DNA from: an uncultured Kangiella sp.
GTDB lineage: Bacteria > Pseudomonadota > Gammaproteobacteria > Enterobacterales > Kangiellaceae
Length of the DNA stretch: 64,000 bases
Assembly: GCA_950096615.1 (NCBI GenBank)
Contig: CATNCP010000007.1
Location: 1 to 64,000 of the forward strand
Reading direction: 5' to 3'
The notes below the pieces were generated by a model that was not told the origin of the DNA, ran no database searches, and was given only the letters and a program-made list of their open reading frames with translations. This document shows, one piece after another, positions 9,706 through 18,047 of the stretch; position 1 is the first letter of the stretch, and every line of letters starts with the position of its first letter. Both the position numbers and the translations under genes were made by a program.

Positions 9706-10188
9706 CTAAGGAGTCGATTCTGATTGATTTTCTGACGCTTTTCTAAGGTTGATCATCAAACTAACACGCTCCCTCTCAAACCGGTAACCAAAGCTGAGTA
9801 ATTCTCCAAAGATTACGCCACAACCAAAGTCTTGGTTGCTGCTTAAGCTAGGGATTTTCTCGATTCTTTGTGATACCCACTTCTTGGCTTGTTTATTCAT
9901 CTTGCTATTTTCAGCTGTGACCTCTTGCCAGACTTTGGGATATTGAGGCTTCACCTCAGTTTCAACTTCTCTAAGCGAGGTATGTATCTTCTTGATGAGG
10001 TTCGGGAAGTCTTTATCTAAAAGATCTCCGCATGAGCTATTTTTAAACTCTGTATAAAGCTGCGCGGTTCCTACCAACTTTTCTAAATCTTTTTTTATAA
10101 ACAGTTCGTCATCTGTGGTTGCTTCAGCAGCAAACGGCGCTGTTATGGTAAGGGCAATTATACTTAAAGCCTTTTTAGTAAGTTTCAT
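9706..10188 (-). CDS. Periplasmic helical protein, unknown function (operon gene 3)
   Basis: A 160-residue protein. The N-terminus KLTKKALSIIALTITAPFAA is a signal peptide with a likely AEA cleavage site around residue 22. The mature portion is charged and helical, with two cysteines (SSCGDLL and FGCGVI) that could form a disulfide. Its start overlaps the stop of the 73-aa gene by four bases. I do not recognise the family; the neighbours suggest a shared envelope complex. Confidence 0.6.
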   Translation of the reverse strand: MKLTKKALSIIALTITAPFAAEATTDDELFIKKDLEKLVGTAQLYTEFKNSSCGDLLDKDFPNLIKKIHTSLREVETEVKPQYPKVWQEVTAENSKMNKQAKKWVSQRIEKIPSLSSNQDFGCGVIFGELLSFGYRFERERVSLMINLRKASENQSESTP

Positions 10189-10406
10189 GATGCTTTTCTC
10201 GCAGAAAATAAGTTGTAAACCATCATACCGATAAAGAACAGCCCAAAGAACACGCCGATATCGATAAGTAGCTTGCCTATATCAAAAGGATCTTTGAATA
10301 AACTGTAGTTAAAGTCCATAAAGTGAAAGATGGCTTTTGAACCAAAAAAAGCGACTAAGAAGGCGACAAACATTTGCGCCATTGACGGTTTGTTTTTATT
10401 ACTCAT
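10185..10406 (-). CDS. Two-helix inner membrane protein, unknown function (operon gene 2)
   Basis: A 73-residue protein with two hydrophobic segments, at about 11-28 and 45-65. It begins 12 bases after the 421-aa gene's stop and overlaps the 160-aa gene by 4 bases (ATGA). A ribosome-binding sequence GGAAG precedes the ATG. The function is unknown. The tight coupling argues it is a real gene despite its length. Confidence 0.6.
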   Translation of the reverse strand: MSNKNKPSMAQMFVAFLVAFFGSKAIFHFMDFNYSLFKDPFDIGKLLIDIGVFFGLFFIGMMVYNLFSARKAS

Positions 10407-10418
10407 GGTATCTTCCTT

Positions 10419-11684
10419 TTATAACTGTACACATCTTACGTTTCTGGGGTCTCTGTGTTGTTCAAGTGGTACGCAGAGAAGCTTTTGTTTACCCGACTCT
10501 TCTTTTTTGATGAAGAAGCTGCCTATTTTGTAAGGGTTTAGTCTCGCAGTATCGTGTTGTTCAAGATACTCTTCATTGATGTCCGCATCATGGGGCTGTT
10601 GTAAGCGCCAATTGAGGACAGCAATTTTCGCGTCTAGATCGTGAAGCCTGATTGCATATGATTTATATGGCACAAGGTCTATCAGAGACTGGGTATAACC
10701 AACATAGTTTCTAACGCTTTCAAGCAAAGTGTATTCTTCAACGTAATCAAATTTATAGGATGCTTTGTCCTCAGCAGTCATATGATCAAAGCGCTTAAAA
10801 TACTCTAAAAATCTAGTAAGTTTATTTGCAGCCATATTTGGCTTTAGTAAGAGTGACATAATAAGCTTGTTTTGGTTTCGCATTAGGTCTTTATTGACAT
10901 AGTAATGAGAGAGCAAGTCAAACCTAACCGCTTTAGTTAAAGCTAATTCTTTTTTAGAAAGTCTGTCGCTAAGTCTAGGGCTTTTAAGGATATTCTTGCT
11001 AAAGGCTAGGTTTTTAAACTCTAAAGTTTGGTTGAATAGCGCTAAGTAGAACATCTTTTCTAGTAGCGTGCCCGATTGAGCAAGTTTTTCCTTTAAAGCT
11101 GATTCAAGCTTCTTCAGAGTATTTTGGCCTGATTTATTGTTGTGAGCCAGAGACTTTAGGACTTTAATTAAAGTGACCTCATGTGCAAATCCTAGATCTG
11201 TATAATTAGGGTAGCTTGACCAATCATGAGCAGGATGGCTTTGCTGATAGTTCGGGTAATTAATAAATGTTTCATACCTCTTAATGAGTATTGAGTTCTT
11301 TTCTATGATTTCATCAGCAAGATTTGAGTTCAGTAATAAAGAAAAACAGCTTCTTTTATAGACTTGACAGTAATCCTGGGGTCTATAAGTAGCTAGTTGT
11401 TTCCCAGAAATACGGTAAGGCTGATCATTCTGTTGAGGGTTTGCGGATAGTGCTTTTTGATGAACTTTTTTACCTAGCGTTACAGGATCTTTGTCTTTCG
11501 GAGCCATGATGCCGAGAAAGTAATAATAAGATTCACTGGGTGAGGTAAGCTCAGACTGTGTTTTCAGAATCCAGGCTTCAGTTTCTGGGGATAGTTCGTC
11601 ATCGATTAACAACAACCCCAGAAGTATTGCTAGTATGCCCCCAAAAACGCAAAAGGCCATTAGAATTTTAGTAGAAAGCTTCAT
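10419..11684 (-). CDS. Membrane-anchored helical protein, unknown function (operon gene 1)
   Basis: A 421-residue protein with one N-terminal membrane segment (about 7-27: KILMAFCVFGGILAILLG...). The short N-terminus is probably cytoplasmic and the rest periplasmic. The body is Leu/Lys-rich and helical, with many aromatic residues, and resembles the large bitopic proteins of unknown function found in other gammaproteobacteria. Four cysteines occur: two in DYCQVYKRSC and two near the C-terminus (LLCVPL, RCVQL). It is the first gene of a five-gene minus-strand operon and diverges from gshA across 164 bases. No family is assigned. Confidence 0.65.
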   Translation of the reverse strand: MKLSTKILMAFCVFGGILAILLGLLLIDDELSPETEAWILKTQSELTSPSESYYYFLGIMAPKDKDPVTLGKKVHQKALSANPQQNDQPYRISGKQLATYRPQDYCQVYKRSCFSLLLNSNLADEIIEKNSILIKRYETFINYPNYQQSHPAHDWSSYPNYTDLGFAHEVTLIKVLKSLAHNNKSGQNTLKKLESALKEKLAQSGTLLEKMFYLALFNQTLEFKNLAFSKNILKSPRLSDRLSKKELALTKAVRFDLLSHYYVNKDLMRNQNKLIMSLLLKPNMAANKLTRFLEYFKRFDHMTAEDKASYKFDYVEEYTLLESVRNYVGYTQSLIDLVPYKSYAIRLHDLDAKIAVLNWRLQQPHDADINEEYLEQHDTARLNPYKIGSFFIKKEESGKQKLLCVPLEQHRDPRNVRCVQL

Positions 11685-11848
11685 GCATATTAATCATTAT
11701 TATTCCCAAGCATCGAAGTATGCCATTCAACGATAGAAAATTCCAATCTATGCATAGTCCGTATACATTGTATAACAAACACTTATCTTCAAAATTATGG
11801 AACACTGTGGCATAGTAAGCGAACTATTTTCTATCCCGCCCATGAGAT

Positions 11849-13420
11849 ATGTTTGAACCTAAATTGAATAGGTCTGCTTTATCCTTTATTGAGTCAGAAG
11901 CTGCGGAATCGTTGACGCGAATCAACCGTGGTGTGGAAAAAGAAAGCCTGCGCGTGACGCCTGATGGTTACTTATCTAAGCGCCCACATCCTCGTGAGTG
12001 GGGCTCGGCTTTGACTAATCAATATATTACTACCGACTACTCTGAAGCTTTGCCTGAGCTGATTACACCTGTGGCCCAAGGTCGCGAGGCTCCTCGCAAG
12101 TGGTTGGACGATATCCATAAGTATATCTATCAGCACATGGATAATGAGGTGCTGTGGGTCGGTAGTATGCCGTGTATTATGACCAAGGAAGACGATGTGC
12201 CACTTGCTGAGTACGGTTCGTCGAATGTGGGTATGATGAAGCATGTCTATCGCCGTGGGCTTGGATACCGTTATGGGCGCTATATGCAGACTATTGCTGG
12301 GGTTCATTATAACTTCTCGCTGCCTGACGAGTTTTGGCCTGAGTATCAACGATTTTATGGTGATTCATCTAAACTGCAGGACTTCATTTCTGAGCAGTAT
12401 TTAGGCTTAATCCGTAATTACTTACGTTATTGCTGGTTGTTGCCGTACTTGTTTGGCGCGTCTCCCGCGATCTGTAAGTCGTTCATGAAGGGCGAGGGTG
12501 GTGCCTTTTTAAGCGAGCAGCCAGACGGCACCATGTACGGTGATTACTCGACCTCTTTGCGCATGAGTGACTTAGGTTACCAAAATAATGCGCAGGCAAA
12601 ATTCTCTATACGTCACAATGACTTACATGAATATACAGCTGAACTAGAGCGTGCTATTCGTACTCCTGATGAGTTTTATCAAGAACTTGGTGTGGAAGTT
12701 GATGGCGAGTACCGCCAGCTCAACGCCAATTTGCTGCAAATTGAGAATGAGTATTACGCTAAGATCCGGCCTAAGCGAGTGATTAATAGTGGTGAACGTC
12801 CGACGCAGGCTTTGAATCGAGCGGGTGTGCAGTATATTGAAGTGCGCTCATTAGACTTAAATCCTTTTGATTCGGTGGGTATCAGCCAGTCGCAAGTCGA
12901 TTTCCTCGATATCTTTATGATGTTCTGTTTATTGCAGGAAAGTAAGAATCAGTCGGACCGTGAAAATGCTGAAAACGATGAAAACTTCCGCCGTGTGGTT
13001 TACTACGGTCGCAAACCTGACTTGAATTTATTGCGAAATAACCGCTCTTTGCCCCTAAAGGAGGCGAGTTTACAGATTTTTGAGGAAATGCGTCCGGTTG
13101 CAGTCTTGCTCGATAAATGTAACCATACGCGTGCTTACACGAAGGCGCTATCTGAAGCCATTGAAATGGCTAAGGATCCATCTAAGACCTTATCCGGCCT
13201 CTACTACGACGCTATAAAGCGTAGTGGTAAAGGGTATTTTGGTTATACGATGGAGCTTTCTACTAAAGCTCAGCAACAGTTTTTATCACAAACAGTTGAG
13301 CCGCAAATACAGGAGTTATTTGCGAAAGAAGCTGAGAAATCAATCATCGATCAACAGTTGATCGAGAAGAGTGAAACGCTTAGCTTTGAAGAATATCTTG
13401 AGCAATACTTTGCAATATAG
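11849..13420 (+). CDS. gshA: Glutamate-cysteine ligase (type 1)
   Basis: A 523-residue enzyme that joins glutamate and cysteine with ATP, the first and rate-limiting step of glutathione synthesis. Length and motifs match the gammaproteobacterial type 1 family (E. coli 518 aa): RINRGVEKESLRV near the N-terminus, YRYGRYMQTIAGVHYN in the middle, and the SLDLNPFDSVGI segment near residue 335. The ATG at 11849 gives the usual N-terminus; a GAGAT sequence just before it is a weak ribosome-binding site. No gshB lies nearby. The reverse transsulfuration genes at 46.6-49.2 kb would supply its cysteine. Confidence 0.96.
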   Translation: MFEPKLNRSALSFIESEAAESLTRINRGVEKESLRVTPDGYLSKRPHPREWGSALTNQYITTDYSEALPELITPVAQGREAPRKWLDDIHKYIYQHMDNEVLWVGSMPCIMTKEDDVPLAEYGSSNVGMMKHVYRRGLGYRYGRYMQTIAGVHYNFSLPDEFWPEYQRFYGDSSKLQDFISEQYLGLIRNYLRYCWLLPYLFGASPAICKSFMKGEGGAFLSEQPDGTMYGDYSTSLRMSDLGYQNNAQAKFSIRHNDLHEYTAELERAIRTPDEFYQELGVEVDGEYRQLNANLLQIENEYYAKIRPKRVINSGERPTQALNRAGVQYIEVRSLDLNPFDSVGISQSQVDFLDIFMMFCLLQESKNQSDRENAENDENFRRVVYYGRKPDLNLLRNNRSLPLKEASLQIFEEMRPVAVLLDKCNHTRAYTKALSEAIEMAKDPSKTLSGLYYDAIKRSGKGYFGYTMELSTKAQQQFLSQTVEPQIQELFAKEAEKSIIDQQLIEKSETLSFEEYLEQYFAI

Positions 13421-13509
13421 GTTGCTGATAAGGTTGTAGAGTAGGTTGTGGAATACCATGCTCAATGAAGCGTTGCTGAGTCAAACTAACTTAATTTTAG
13501 AGGAGTGGT

Positions 13510-15123
13510 ATGGACTCTAACAGTACAGCATTATTTGAGCTTTGGGGAATGAGTATTGGTCCGATTGAAGTTGCTTTCGGTATTTACTTGGTATTTATGC
13601 TAGCTATTGGTATTTGGGCTTACCAAAGGACTAACGATTCCAGCGACTATATGCTTGGTGGTCGTGGGCTAGGTGGTGCAGTAACAGCATTGAGTGCTGG
13701 CGCATCAGATATGAGCGGTTGGATCCTGATGGGACTCCCTGGCGCGATTTATTTCTCCGGCCTCTCTGAGTCTTGGCTCGCCTTATTCTTAGTCATCGGC
13801 GCTTACATCAACTGGAAGTTTATTGCCGGTCGTCTACGTTCTTACACAGAAATTGCTGATAACGCGCTGACCTTACCGGATTACTTTGCTGGTCGTTTCC
13901 ACGACGGCGGTAAGTGGTTACGGATCGCTGCAGTGGTTGTCATGATCGTGTTCTATGGTTACTACATTGGCTCTGGCCTTGTAGCAGGCAGTAAGCTGTT
14001 TGAATCAAGCTTTGGCTATGACTACAACACAGCACTTCTAGTCAGCACTATCGTTATTATCTCTTACACATTCCTTGGTGGTTTCTTGGCCGTGAGCTGG
14101 ACTGACTTTTTCCAGGGTTTGATTATCGCGATTTCATTAGTCGTGGCGCCGGTTGTTCTTCTGATTGAATATAATGGTTTAACAGGCATTACCGAAGGCG
14201 TACAAAAAGCTGGTGAGGCCATGGGTAAAGATAACTTAGCGAGCTTTACTGCTGGGTTGTTTGACGAAAACGGTGCCTTCCTTTGGATTACTTTCTTGTC
14301 ACTGATGGCATGGGGTCTTGGTTACTTCGGTCAGCCACATATTCTAGCGCGCTTCATGGCGATCAAAAGCGTTAACACAGTACCGCAAGCACGTCGTATT
14401 GGTATGACGTGGATGGCGATTTGTGTATTAGGTGCAGTGTTCGTTGGTTTTGCTGGTATTGCTTACTTCGGTGGTGACTTTGCCGCAAGCGAATACAAGC
14501 TATTAACGCAGGAAGAAGTGAATACGCTGAATACCAGCGCTGGCGCTGAGAAAGTCTTCCTGTTGTTGACGCAAGCTTTGTTTAATCCGTGGTTAGCTGG
14601 CTTCTTACTGGCTGCAATTATGGCGGCAGTGATGAGTACCATTGATTCGCAACTACTCGCGGTATCAAGCTCAGTAACTGAAGATATCTATAAGCCACAT
14701 TTGCGCCCTGAAGCTTCTGAGAAAGAGCTGGTTTGGGTTAATCGTTTTGTGGTGATTCTGGTAGCCGGTATTGGTATCTGGGTGGCACTAGGCGAAAGCA
14801 AAAACGTACTGAACTTAGTGGGGCAAGCATGGGCTGGCTTTGGTGCGGCCTTCGGTCCTGTGGTCATTCTTTCGCTATTGTGGAAGCATATGACGCGCCA
14901 AGGCGCGTTAGCCGGAGTTATTGCTGGTGCAGTTTCAGTGCTGGTTTGGGACTATATTGGTAATAATACCGATATTGCTTTGTTCGACCTGTATGAATTA
15001 CTGCCAGGCTTTATCATTGCTATGCTGACAATTTACATCGTGAGCAAGTTGACGACTGTTGGTGAGCAAACGGCGAACCAGTTCGAGTGGTACAGCAATG
15101 AGTTTAAAAAGTACAAAAGCTAG
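13510..15123 (+). CDS. putP: Sodium/proline symporter
   Basis: A 537-residue SSS-family symporter that imports proline with Na+ across the inner membrane. About 13 membrane segments can be traced. The motif SAGASDMSGW contains D67, equivalent to the essential Na+-site Asp55 of E. coli PutP, and AVSSSVTEDIY near residue 385 is the second cation-site segment. The start is set by AGAGGAG eight bases before the ATG. No putA lies next to it. An intrinsic terminator follows immediately, so it is monocistronic. Confidence 0.93.
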   Translation: MDSNSTALFELWGMSIGPIEVAFGIYLVFMLAIGIWAYQRTNDSSDYMLGGRGLGGAVTALSAGASDMSGWILMGLPGAIYFSGLSESWLALFLVIGAYINWKFIAGRLRSYTEIADNALTLPDYFAGRFHDGGKWLRIAAVVVMIVFYGYYIGSGLVAGSKLFESSFGYDYNTALLVSTIVIISYTFLGGFLAVSWTDFFQGLIIAISLVVAPVVLLIEYNGLTGITEGVQKAGEAMGKDNLASFTAGLFDENGAFLWITFLSLMAWGLGYFGQPHILARFMAIKSVNTVPQARRIGMTWMAICVLGAVFVGFAGIAYFGGDFAASEYKLLTQEEVNTLNTSAGAEKVFLLLTQALFNPWLAGFLLAAIMAAVMSTIDSQLLAVSSSVTEDIYKPHLRPEASEKELVWVNRFVVILVAGIGIWVALGESKNVLNLVGQAWAGFGAAFGPVVILSLLWKHMTRQGALAGVIAGAVSVLVWDYIGNNTDIALFDLYELLPGFIIAMLTIYIVSKLTTVGEQTANQFEWYSNEFKKYKS

Positions 15124-15140
15124 TTAGCTTGTTTCATTTA

Positions 15141-15169
15141 AAAAAACGCCCTTTATTGGGCGTTTTTTT
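15141..15169 (+). terminator. Rho-independent terminator after putP
   Basis: AAAAACGCCC and GGGCGTTTTT pair across a TTTATT loop, ending in a seven-T run. It lies 19 bases past the putP stop. Confidence 0.92.
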
Positions 15170-15268
15170 ATGCTCCTTCTACTTCAAATACTTGATCGTC
15201 CTGTGCAAGATTTCCTACGGTTGCTATGATAAAGTTGAAGGATAGACTTTATTAACAAGGAGTTAATT

Positions 15269-15721
15269 ATGTCACTGTTTGAGCATATTGTCGTTGCCGT
15301 TGATCTGCGGAAAGAAAGCAAAAAGGTCATCAAAAAAGCCCAAAATGTGTTGGCAGAAGGCGGGGTAATAGAGTTGCTGCATGTTGCTGAGCCTATTGAT
15401 GCTGGTTTGTGGGCTGGTGCTCCTTTTGGCGCTGTCGTGGTCAATACTGAAGATCTGGAGCAGGAAGCCTTAAAGGCGAAGAAAAAGCGTTTAGAAAAGC
15501 TGGCTGAGCACTTCGGCATCTCAGAAAGCAAGCAACATATTGAGATAGGCAAGCCCTCACGGGTGATTAAAAAGTTTGCCGATGAACATGACTGTGACTT
15601 GATCGTTATCGGTACTCATGGCCAAAATGGCTGGGAATTATTGCTGGGTTCAACCGCTAACGGTGTTCTACACGGCGCTCCTTGTGATGTACTTAGCGTT
15701 CAGATGAAAGTTAAAGATTAA
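15269..15721 (+). CDS. Universal stress protein (UspA superfamily)
   Basis: A 150-residue single Usp domain. The first strand HIVVAVDL, with an Asp at the nucleotide pocket, and the C-terminal DLIVIGTHG and HGAPCDVLSV strands are diagnostic. The ATP-binding signature G-x2-G-x9-G-(S/T) is present as GTHG...LLGST, but with eight rather than nine residues in the spacer, so nucleotide binding is uncertain. AAGGAG lies nine bases before the ATG. Its stop codon overlaps that of the convergent LytTR gene by 4 bases. Confidence 0.9.
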   Translation: MSLFEHIVVAVDLRKESKKVIKKAQNVLAEGGVIELLHVAEPIDAGLWAGAPFGAVVVNTEDLEQEALKAKKKRLEKLAEHFGISESKQHIEIGKPSRVIKKFADEHDCDLIVIGTHGQNGWELLLGSTANGVLHGAPCDVLSVQMKVKD

Positions 15722-16563
15722 GCCATCACTTTGGATTGTAGGTTTTCTTTATAGCGCCTCGATAGCTTGACCACATCACCGCTCTTTAGGATGATTTTTC
15801 CATCGGCACTGTCGGTGCTTTCAATATGCCCAATCGCATCAATATTTACCATGAAAGAGCGGTGCGTTCTGACAAAGTGTTCTGGTGGTAATGATTCAAC
15901 TAACTTAGACATGGTTCCACGCAAAGGATAAATAGAGCCAGAGACATGGATGTTCATGTAATTACCTGCGGCTTCAATCCATTCTATATCTTCAACTTTA
16001 ATGACAAATTCTTTCCCCAGCTTTTTGATTAATAGTCTGTCAGAGCGTTGGTTACCATCTTCGCCAGCCGCGACCACTGAGGCTTCACCTTTTATTCGCA
16101 GGACAATAAAACGGTAAATATAAATAGTGGCGATGATACCGAGGTAAGTTAATACATCTTTGCGATATTCATAGAAGAATTCACTCTGCCACTGGCCAAA
16201 TTCATAACTGTCGCCCATGTAGATATAGACCAGTTTGCGTATCCCTACCATGATACCGATATGAATTATTGAAAAGGCAAAAGTCGCGCCAATGTGTGGT
16301 AACAGGCTTTTTCTAAAAGTCTTAGGGTAAAGTGGGAATATTTGGTTAAAGCGGATGATGATAGGGATCAACAATAAAATACCAACCTGGCTGCTAAATT
16401 CCCACAAGTAAGGTTGCCAAGTGTCGATAACCTCATCGCGTTTGGCGTACTCATGCAGAGTGGAGTAGGCATTAACCAGCGCATGTAAAAACTGCACGAT
16501 AATCCAAAAGCCAACTTCGAAATATCGCTGATAAGTGAAAAAAGTCTGTTTTACATGGCTCAT
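15718..16563 (-). CDS. Membrane-bound LytTR-family transcriptional regulator
   Basis: A 281-residue regulator. The first 150 residues hold four hydrophobic segments (about 17-35, 53-70, 88-110, 135-152). Residues 180-279 form a LytTR DNA-binding domain with hallmarks DIEWIEAAGNYMNIHV, LPPEHFVRTHRSFMVN and VKLSRRYKENL. It lacks a response-regulator receiver domain, so sensing is presumably through the membrane part. It diverges from an acyltransferase-3 gene, the most likely target. It shares a 4-nt overlap of stop codons with the stress protein gene. Confidence 0.88.
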   Translation of the reverse strand: MSHVKQTFFTYQRYFEVGFWIIVQFLHALVNAYSTLHEYAKRDEVIDTWQPYLWEFSSQVGILLLIPIIIRFNQIFPLYPKTFRKSLLPHIGATFAFSIIHIGIMVGIRKLVYIYMGDSYEFGQWQSEFFYEYRKDVLTYLGIIATIYIYRFIVLRIKGEASVVAAGEDGNQRSDRLLIKKLGKEFVIKVEDIEWIEAAGNYMNIHVSGSIYPLRGTMSKLVESLPPEHFVRTHRSFMVNIDAIGHIESTDSADGKIILKSGDVVKLSRRYKENLQSKVMA

Positions 16564-16709
16564 TTAGCGTTACGCCTGATCTGAGTGAAATTGGTTTTGT
16601 CGATGACCACGAATATTATCGTTACTTGTAATTATTCCCAGCCCGTTCATCACATTATAGTACCACTTATCACAAAGTCTATTAAATCAATCACTTAGCT
16701 ATTGATGAG

Positions 16710-16729
16710 CGATGAGTAACCATTCATCG
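16710..16729. promoter_or_regulatory. Inverted repeat between LytTR and acyltransferase genes
   Basis: CGATGA and TCATCG form a 6-bp inverted repeat with an 8-bp spacer, 32 bases upstream of the acyltransferase ATG. A related TTGATGAG half-site lies just before it. It is a plausible operator for the divergent regulator, by position only. Confidence 0.3.
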
Positions 16730-16760
16730 TTAGTAAATCTTAATTCGGAAGCTTTAATGT

Positions 16761-18029
16761 ATGAAACAGTTAGCCAGGCGACATGATATTGATTTATTGC
16801 GGATATCAGCATTTCTATTGCTGATTTTTTATCATATCGGGATGGTGTATGTCGCCGACTGGGGTTATCACGTCAAAAGTGAATATCAGAGCGAGCTTCT
16901 CGCGAATTTGATGCTCATGGTCAATCAGTGGCGAATGCCGCTACTGTTCGTAATATCTGGGTTTGCAACTCGCCAGATGATGCGAAAATTCAGCGTAGAA
17001 ACTTTTATTAAGCGTCGCAGTTTCAGTTTGTTGATGCCATTGCTGTTTGGAATTTTAGTGATTGTGCCGCCACAGCTGTATATTGAAATGCTGCAAAAAG
17101 GCGACTTCAACGGTAGCTACTGGAGTTTCCTATTCGAGTTTTTTTCTGTCGACAGTAAAGCTTTCGAGGGTTACCAGGCTGGTATTTTGCCGCACGTCGA
17201 TGTCAATCATTTATGGTATTTGCGCGAGCTTTGGGTGTTTACCATGATCGTTGTTCTTTTGATACCGGTAATAAATCATGCGAGTGTGATAACTTTTTTG
17301 CAGCGTTGTTGTTTTGCTTTTGCTGGCTGGGGACTGCTTGTTACTGCCGTAGTCGGTACTATGACTTTAAAAGTCTTAATGCTTGATCAAGAACAAGAAT
17401 CAAGCAGAAACAGCGTCTACTTCTTGTTCTTTATTTGTGGCTATTGGTTGAGCCAAAGAGCTAGCGCGTGGCAGCTGCTCCAGAGCATGCGCGTAAAACT
17501 TTTGGCTGTTGGGCTTTTGTCTAACATCGGAATATTGTTGTTATACAGTCAATGGCCTTGGCAAGATCCTGTTCAGCCTTTAATGCAGTCAACGTGGCTT
17601 ATTATTTCAAGTGTTGCCGCCTGGAGTTGGGTTTTGGCCATTTTGGGCTTCGGGCGCACTTGGATGAAACAGTATGAGCAAGCAATAGGACCTCCAAAAT
17701 TTAAACAACAGTTGGAATACTTCAATCAGGCAGTCTACCCGTATTATATTCTTCACCAAACTATTATTGTGGTTAGTGCTTATTACTTGTCTCAATGGGC
17801 GCTTGGTCCCGTGGTAGAGCCTGTGTTATTGATAACGATTACGGTATTGGGGTGTGCTTTATTATTTGAAGCTATTCGACGAGTAAGCTTTTTACGGCCA
17901 CTGTTTGGTTTGAAAATCCTTGAGAGAAAGGATTGCAGTTATTTCGGTGAACCGCGTAAACTAACCCCTGTTTTGACGTTGGTAAGTTACGGTTGTTTGG
18001 TGCAGTTTGCAGCGATTATTTTGTTTTAG
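16761..18029 (+). CDS. Acyltransferase 3 (AT3) family membrane protein
   Basis: A 422-residue multi-spanning inner-membrane acyltransferase. Ten or so hydrophobic segments are visible. The family's catalytic motif R-x10-H is intact: R14 and H25 in LLRISAFLLLIFYH. It resembles the OpgC/glucan succinyltransferase-like branch, which modifies extracytoplasmic carbohydrates. The true acceptor is unknown, and no glycan-synthesis genes are adjacent. It is divergent from the membrane LytTR regulator and is followed after 18 bases by a phosphatase lipoprotein, possibly co-transcribed. Confidence 0.85.
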   Translation: MKQLARRHDIDLLRISAFLLLIFYHIGMVYVADWGYHVKSEYQSELLANLMLMVNQWRMPLLFVISGFATRQMMRKFSVETFIKRRSFSLLMPLLFGILVIVPPQLYIEMLQKGDFNGSYWSFLFEFFSVDSKAFEGYQAGILPHVDVNHLWYLRELWVFTMIVVLLIPVINHASVITFLQRCCFAFAGWGLLVTAVVGTMTLKVLMLDQEQESSRNSVYFLFFICGYWLSQRASAWQLLQSMRVKLLAVGLLSNIGILLLYSQWPWQDPVQPLMQSTWLIISSVAAWSWVLAILGFGRTWMKQYEQAIGPPKFKQQLEYFNQAVYPYYILHQTIIVVSAYYLSQWALGPVVEPVLLITITVLGCALLFEAIRRVSFLRPLFGLKILERKDCSYFGEPRKLTPVLTLVSYGCLVQFAAIILF

Positions 18030-18047
18030 CAATAGTAAGAGGGCGTT

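Noticed and set aside
7958-11684. Genomic island or prophage remnant
   Set aside because: No integrase, tRNA attachment site, transposase or phage gene; only composition and unknown genes suggest accessory status.
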